Notes under the pieces: generated by a model | What the model saw: the letters and a program-made list of their open reading frames with translations, nothing else | The model's database searches: none | Told to the model about the DNA's origin: nothing | Shown: positions 28,642 through 32,006 of the stretch, piece by piece | Layout of the letters: the number at the start of each line of letters is the position of its first letter | Position numbering within the stretch: position 1 is the stretch's first letter | Origin: a bacterium | Lineage (GTDB): Bacteria; ARS69 | Length of the DNA stretch: 32,006 nucleotides | Assembly (NCBI GenBank): GCA_025774805.1 | Contig: JALGZR010000091.1 | Coordinates: 1-32,006, forward strand | Direction of reading: 5' to 3' | Made by a program: the position numbers and the translations under genes

Positions 28642-29083
28642 TCTCAGAACGGGAGTCGAACGATGTCAACGGGAGCGGGCCGGCACAATCGACAAGGACG
28701 CCGGTTTCTTCGGTTCCCCCGTCGGCATCGATCCGGCATCGGACTCCACGACCCGTCGTATGACGTCGCCCGGAGGGATTGCGCGAGAGTCCGCGCCGGA
28801 GTGCGGAGTGCCGATCCGGGCACCACGGAAGAGGTCGGGCCCGGGGGCTCGGGTGCTTGATCGGGGTGGCCCTGTTCACCATGGGGTCAGAGTTCGCGTT
28901 GGGAGAGGGGACCCGGACCTGCGCCTGCGGAAGGCCGCGGCGAGGTAGTGGACGCTCCCCCGCTCAGCTGCCGCCCCGCCATTCCGCCGCCGTAACGCCC
29001 TGGAGGGCAAGGTGTTGACGCTTGGCGCGTTTCGTTTCGCTGGCCGGTCTGTCCGGCGGCGAGCCCGAGTGACAGGGTAGACT
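28642..29083. other. Gene-free interval
   Basis: No ORF with coding character on either strand; the ones present are Arg/Pro-rich shadows. GTCCGGCGGCGAG at 29051-29063 matches the start of the repeat family found further right, and GCGGCGAGG lies near 28938, so a decayed repeat copy may follow the NmrA-like gene. Nothing else is seen. Confidence 0.4.
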
Positions 29084-30001
29084 TCAGCCTAGCCCCTTTC
29101 GACGTCGCGCTTCCCGTTCCAGAGTGGTCGGCACAAAGTCGAAGGTGTCCAACAGCCGCTTGTGATCCATCGGCACCTCAGCAGCCATTTCCGGAGGGAA
29201 TCTGTTCAGCAGGGTGAGGGCCGAGGCGATGTACTTGAGGAACGGGAAGGCCCATCCAAGCTGGAAGAAAGCGGTTCTGATAGGTGCAAGTGGGATCTTC
29301 CTGAACCGAATGGGCCGACCCCAGACATCGCCGATGCGGCGTGCTGCCTCGGGTAACGACATTGCCTCGGGTCCCGTCAGACGAAAGTGCATGCCCGACA
29401 GGTCGTCGCGCACAACGGCTTGAGCCGCAACGGTTCCCAAGTCGGACGGCGAGAGCGTCGGGATCGATGGAGGCCCTCCTCCGGGAACGATCATGACATC
29501 GCTCCGAATGAAGGCGAAGAACAACTCCATCGACGGTGCACAACCCAACACCGTCCAGTTGAGGGGTGAGTCGGCGAGGGCGGCTTGGACGTCCAGCTGG
29601 GGTCGGGCAAATTCGAGCAACCCTAGCGGCTCGACGAACTCCCGCCGCACGTCGTAGCCAGAGAGGTAGACGAAGCGTCGGGCACCCTCACGCTCGGACC
29701 GTTCGATGAGCGCGAGCACAGCGTCACGTTCGATTGCAATCCGCTTGCGGATGAGCTTCTTGGTCCCCGCAGATACAGAGAGGATGATTGCCCGTGCGCC
29801 TTGGAGCGCGGGCGAGAGCGACTCGACATTCGTAATGTCTCCCTCGATGATCTCGGGTTCGCTCCCCACGATGCTCCGTGCGGCCTGCGCATTCCGGCTC
29901 AGCAAACGTACCCGCTCGCCGACCTGCAAAAGGCTCCGGACAATGTGGCGACCGTAGTGGCCCGTGCCGCCGATAATCAGAATGGGACGCTCGCGGCCCA
30001 T
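29084..30001 (-). CDS. NmrA-like NAD(P)-binding protein
   Basis: 305-residue atypical short-chain dehydrogenase/NmrA-family protein. The Rossmann glycine motif GGTGHYG is at 11-17, with LLSRN at the end of the second strand and EGDITN after the next, all typical of NmrA/HSCARG proteins that sense NADP(H) or act as reductases. A hydrophobic patch near the C-terminus (FFQLGWAFPFLKYIASALTL) may touch the membrane. The ATG has GGAGG 9 nt upstream. A TTGAAC at 30050-30055 (minus strand) could be its -35 box. First of four minus-strand genes separated by repeats. Substrate unknown. Confidence 0.85.
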   Translation of the reverse strand: MGRERPILIIGGTGHYGRHIVRSLLQVGERVRLLSRNAQAARSIVGSEPEIIEGDITNVESLSPALQGARAIILSVSAGTKKLIRKRIAIERDAVLALIERSEREGARRFVYLSGYDVRREFVEPLGLLEFARPQLDVQAALADSPLNWTVLGCAPSMELFFAFIRSDVMIVPGGGPPSIPTLSPSDLGTVAAQAVVRDDLSGMHFRLTGPEAMSLPEAARRIGDVWGRPIRFRKIPLAPIRTAFFQLGWAFPFLKYIASALTLLNRFPPEMAAEVPMDHKRLLDTFDFVPTTLEREARRRKGLG

Positions 30002-30124
30002 GGTGCGCTCCCTCCCCCAAACTGAACGCTACCTTACCGATCCGGGTCGTTCAACCTTGTCCTGATAGCGACTCATTAACTCCCGCCGCAAGTGAACTCA
30101 GGTCGTGTCCGCCCACCCAAAGGG

Positions 30125-30242
30125 GGGCGAGCGCGGCGGGGCAGCGCAGTTTCATCAGTGGCCAACGTGTCCGACGGTCACGTCGACTACGCACTATCGC
30201 CCGTCCCTGTCCAGGCACCTCCTCCGGCGGCGAGAGGGGCGG
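30125..30242. repeat. Repeat unit 1 (copies A and B of the bounding motif)
   Basis: The bounding motif GGCGAGAGGGGCGGGGCGGA occurs diverged at 30125-30139 and nearly exact at 30229 on, 103 bp apart. The interior shares CCGACGGTCACGTCGAC with unit 2 (30717-30836). Lies downstream of the DUF6868-like gene. Confidence 0.6.
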
Positions 30243-30379
30243 GGCGGAGCAGGACGGTGGTAAGGCGCCTACAGACCAGGCGGTCTGCCCGCGTCGGACG
30301 GCTACCTTCAGCGCATCCGTCTTCGCTCCGACGCCGAACACGTGACCCGTATTGAGAGTTCGGAGGTAGCGAAGCGGCC

Positions 30380-30588
30380 TCAGCCCACGATGCGCAGCGC
30401 CAGGTAGGGCGCCAGATTGAAAAGCATGATCGCTCGTCGAAACGCTCCACGGAAAGGCTGAACCACTTGCCGTGATAGCCGTATACCCAATCGTGTGCGA
30501 GCCTAATCACCATCCACCAGAGCAACAGCATCACCCAGTTAATGATGGTGCACCACCCCAGGGCGTCCCGGATTACGTCGAGAGTCAT
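30380..30588 (-). pseudogene. DUF6868-like small membrane protein, frameshifted
   Basis: The N-terminal half reads in one frame (MTLDVIRDALGWCTIINWVM, then a membrane helix, HGKWFSLSVERFDE) and the family's C-terminus, MLFNLAPYLALRIVG, follows at once in another frame, ending at the TGA at 30382-30380. The segment normally between them (roughly a dozen residues) is missing, so a small out-of-frame deletion lies near 30430-30436. GGAGG sits 7 nt before the ATG. Read straight through in the first frame, the protein runs on into meaningless Arg/Pro-rich sequence across the repeats. Function of DUF6868 is unknown. A sequencing error is possible but would need to remove many bases. Confidence 0.7.
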
Positions 30589-30716
30589 CGTTCATCCTCC
30601 CTCTCACGTGAACGTGGTCTCGCGCAAGGTCCTATGGCAGCAAAGTCCATGATCGAGGGAAAGGCAAGTCATACTGAGGGCTAGTCGCCACGCTACTCCT
30701 GCCGGCCCGTCTTCGT

Positions 30717-30836
30717 GGGCGAGAGGGGCGGTGCGGTGCAGGATCATCGGTGGTCAGCACGTCCGATCGTCACGTCGACTGCCCACCACCGCTTGTCGCC
30801 TTCTGGGCTACCTCGTCCGGCGGGCGAGAGGGGCGG
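30717..30836. repeat. Repeat unit 2 (copies C and D of the bounding motif)
   Basis: GGGCGAGAGGGGCGG at 30717-30731 and again at 30822-30836, 105 bp apart. The interior forms a long imperfect hairpin: GGTGGTCAGCACGT pairs with ACGTCGACTGCCCACC. Lies downstream of the 42-residue membrane peptide gene. Confidence 0.65.
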
Positions 30837-30985
30837 GGAAGAGCAGAAAAACGACGACCTTCCGAGCAGACTCGCCCTCGATCGTCCTGAGTCGCAGAAA
30901 ACACATGTCCCGCCAATGCACGACCGTCGCCGGCCGCGCCCGGGCTCCAATGCACAACATGTCGCCCCGGCCCGGCGCGTACTCC

Positions 30986-31114
30986 CTACGCTTGTTCCGA
31001 CTTCCTCATCCGGCTCTGGCCCCAGAAGAAGACACCCAGTCCGGCAAGGAATACGCCCAGACCGATGGGTCCGGGCCAGAACAGGATCAGAAACCAGAAG
31101 AGCCACTCAGGCAT
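30986..31114 (-). CDS. 42-residue single-helix membrane peptide
   Basis: Small gene with a textbook ribosome-binding site, AAGGAGG, 8 nt before the ATG. The product begins MPEWLFWFLILFWPGPIGLG, continues as a second hydrophobic stretch (VFLAGLGVFFWG) and ends in a charged tail (QSRMRKSEQA). A central Pro-Gly-Pro kink could make one long helix or a hairpin. No family recognised. Same strand and same repeat-separated layout as its neighbours. The strong start signal and clean composition argue that it is expressed. Confidence 0.65.
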   Translation of the reverse strand: MPEWLFWFLILFWPGPIGLGVFLAGLGVFFWGQSRMRKSEQA

Positions 31115-31192
31115 GTCGCGTTCCTCCTTCGAAGGTGTCCATATCTGAACCCGAATCCACTGATCACGTCCAGCGCTGCGTTTATGGCCGGG

Positions 31193-31394
31193 GGGCGAGA
31201 GGAGTGGGGCGAAGCAGCGGAACGGCCGCTCATAGACATCCGTCGATCATCGCCTTCGATCTGCTGCTCGTCCGGCGTCGAGAGGGGCGGGGCGGAGCAC
31301 GACCATCGGTGACCGGCGCGTCCCACCGTTCCATCGACGACGAACCACGGCATGATGGTTCCCGGGCCCGCTCGTCCGGCGGCGAGAGGGGCGG
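31193..31394. repeat. Repeat units 3 and 4 (copies E, F and G of the bounding motif)
   Basis: The bounding motif starts near 31193 (diverged), 31277 and 31381, so two units of 83 and 104 bp lie in tandem. F and G share GAGAGGGGCGGGGCGGAGC exactly. The F-G interior contains the perfect hairpin GAACCA-CGGCATGA-TGGTTC. Lies downstream of the 31434-31850 gene. Confidence 0.65.
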
Positions 31395-31433
31395 GGCGGA
31401 GCGGCATCATGGCCGACGACCGAGGCCGCAGGA

Positions 31434-31850
31434 CTAAGGCTTCCGGCGTCTCGCCTCGCTTGCCACCAAGTACTCCGAGGCCATCGTGACGAAGTCCATT
31501 GGCTCGGGTTCCGAAAGTATCGCTGGGTCGAGCATCCAGATCTCACACAATTGATCTAGGGGCCGGCGATCGTAACTCTCGTGGGTAGAGCCTTCTTTCC
31601 ACGGCGTTGATGCGATCACAAGTGTTGCCTGGATTATGGCCTCGCGCAGCGCTGCGTCATCCCTGACGTCCCGCGCGCGCGCCTCAATAAGATCCGCGTT
31701 CTTCTCGGCAAAGGCCCGGGCCTCATCATTGGACGCCGGCTGTTGCAGCAGGTGATTCGTGACCGCTCCGGCAAGCTTGTCGGCAACGTCATCTGGGTGG
31801 TGAGCCGAGAATCGCCCTTGCAGCCTGAAGCCGGTGCCCATCATGACCAT
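31434..31850 (-). CDS. Hypothetical soluble protein
   Basis: 138 residues, family not recognised. Acidic, mostly helical; the middle is rich in Ala/Glu/Asp (NDEARAFAEKNADLIEARAR) and the C-terminal third has the distinctive DQLCEIWMLDPAIL segment. No signal peptide or membrane segment. The ATG at 31850 has GAAGGA 6 nt upstream; a GTG at 31868 would add six residues and has no such site. Rightmost of the four minus-strand genes in the repeat-bearing region; the gene beyond it runs the other way. Confidence 0.6.
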   Translation of the reverse strand: MVMMGTGFRLQGRFSAHHPDDVADKLAGAVTNHLLQQPASNDEARAFAEKNADLIEARARDVRDDAALREAIIQATLVIASTPWKEGSTHESYDRRPLDQLCEIWMLDPAILSEPEPMDFVTMASEYLVASEARRRKP

Positions 31851-31910
31851 GTCGATTCCTTCACCCACATCCGCCGCACCTGGGATGGATTCGCCTAGAC
31901 CCTATAGAGC

Positions 31911-31991
31911 GACCGGTCTCCGAGTCCGTAGAATCGCGGGCTATCAGTCGGGTACGGCTGAATACCGCATACGGATGGAAGGAGACCGGTC
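31911..31991. repeat. Inverted pair GACCGGTCTCC / GGAGACCGGTC
   Basis: Perfect 11-bp inverted repeat (31911-31921 and 31981-31991). Each arm contains the 8-bp palindrome GACCGGTC; the two copies are 73 bp apart. They lie between divergent genes, with the right arm ending directly at the ATG at 31992. Possible operator pair or RNA stem over the ribosome-binding site. Confidence 0.5.
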
Positions 31992-32006
31992 ATGGCGAAG
32001 CGTATC
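31992..32006 (+). CDS. Start of a gene cut by the window edge
   Basis: ATG followed by four codons (MAKRI) up to the last base. GGAAGGAG lies 7 nt upstream, so initiation is well supported, but the product cannot be named. Confidence 0.55.

Noticed and set aside
28779-29018. 79-residue plus-strand ORF with a hydrophobic middle
   Set aside because: No ribosome-binding site, Arg-rich flanks and no family resemblance.
29084-31868. Classical integron with attC sites
   Set aside because: No systematic GTTRRRY/RYYYAAC core pairs at the gene boundaries (a lone GTTCAAC at 30049-30055 is not repeated), the bounding motifs are direct rather than inverted repeats, and no integrase gene is in the window.

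Overview
The window is high-GC bacterial DNA with densely packed genes, many overlapping by 1-8 nt. Several traits point to a high-GC member of the FCB group, such as a Candidatus Eisenbacteria-like lineage: a secreted beta-propeller protein ending in a FlgD-like sorting/Ig module, a YbbR-domain protein, an AMIN/LysM amidase, and a c-di-GMP-rich two-component locus. That placement is inference only, because no rRNA or other marker gene is present.

Left end (0.16-1.8 kb, minus): a hipBA-type toxin-antitoxin operon with an AT-rich promoter/operator region. A 181-bp imperfect palindrome follows at 2070-2250. Region 2.3-10.4 kb (plus) is a housekeeping run: cell-wall amidase, ArfB-like ribosome-rescue factor, DNA polymerase III delta (holA) and delta-prime (holB), a probable lipoprotein, a PIN-domain RNase, a YbbR protein and tsaD. 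A 51-bp near-perfect hairpin separates tsaD from a convergent ArsR-type regulator, which has a short coding-like frame just upstream.

Region 11.2-15.3 kb is a three-gene signalling operon: a response regulator with a degenerate GGDEF domain, a single-chain histidine kinase-GAF-HD-GYP fusion, and a stand-alone receiver. Region 15.5-25.6 kb starts with a sulfatase-like/TPR lipoprotein whose reading frame is broken just after the signal peptide. It continues, overlapping by 4 nt, into a molybdenum hydroxylase (Mo, 2Fe-2S and FAD subunits), a short YgfK-like Fe-S oxidoreductase, YgeY and YgeW. These resemble a subset of the yge/ygf purine-catabolism cluster, but ygeX, ssnA and hyuA are not seen here.

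Region 25.9-28.6 kb holds the propeller/DUF11/FlgD-like secreted protein with a structured leader, and a small membrane methyltransferase. The right end (29.1-31.9 kb) is accessory. Four small minus-strand genes lie there: an NmrA-like protein, a broken DUF6868 gene, a 42-residue membrane peptide and an unknown protein. The intervals between them carry copies of a roughly 104-bp dyad-containing repeat, giving a cassette-like layout. A new plus-strand gene begins at the last 15 bases.
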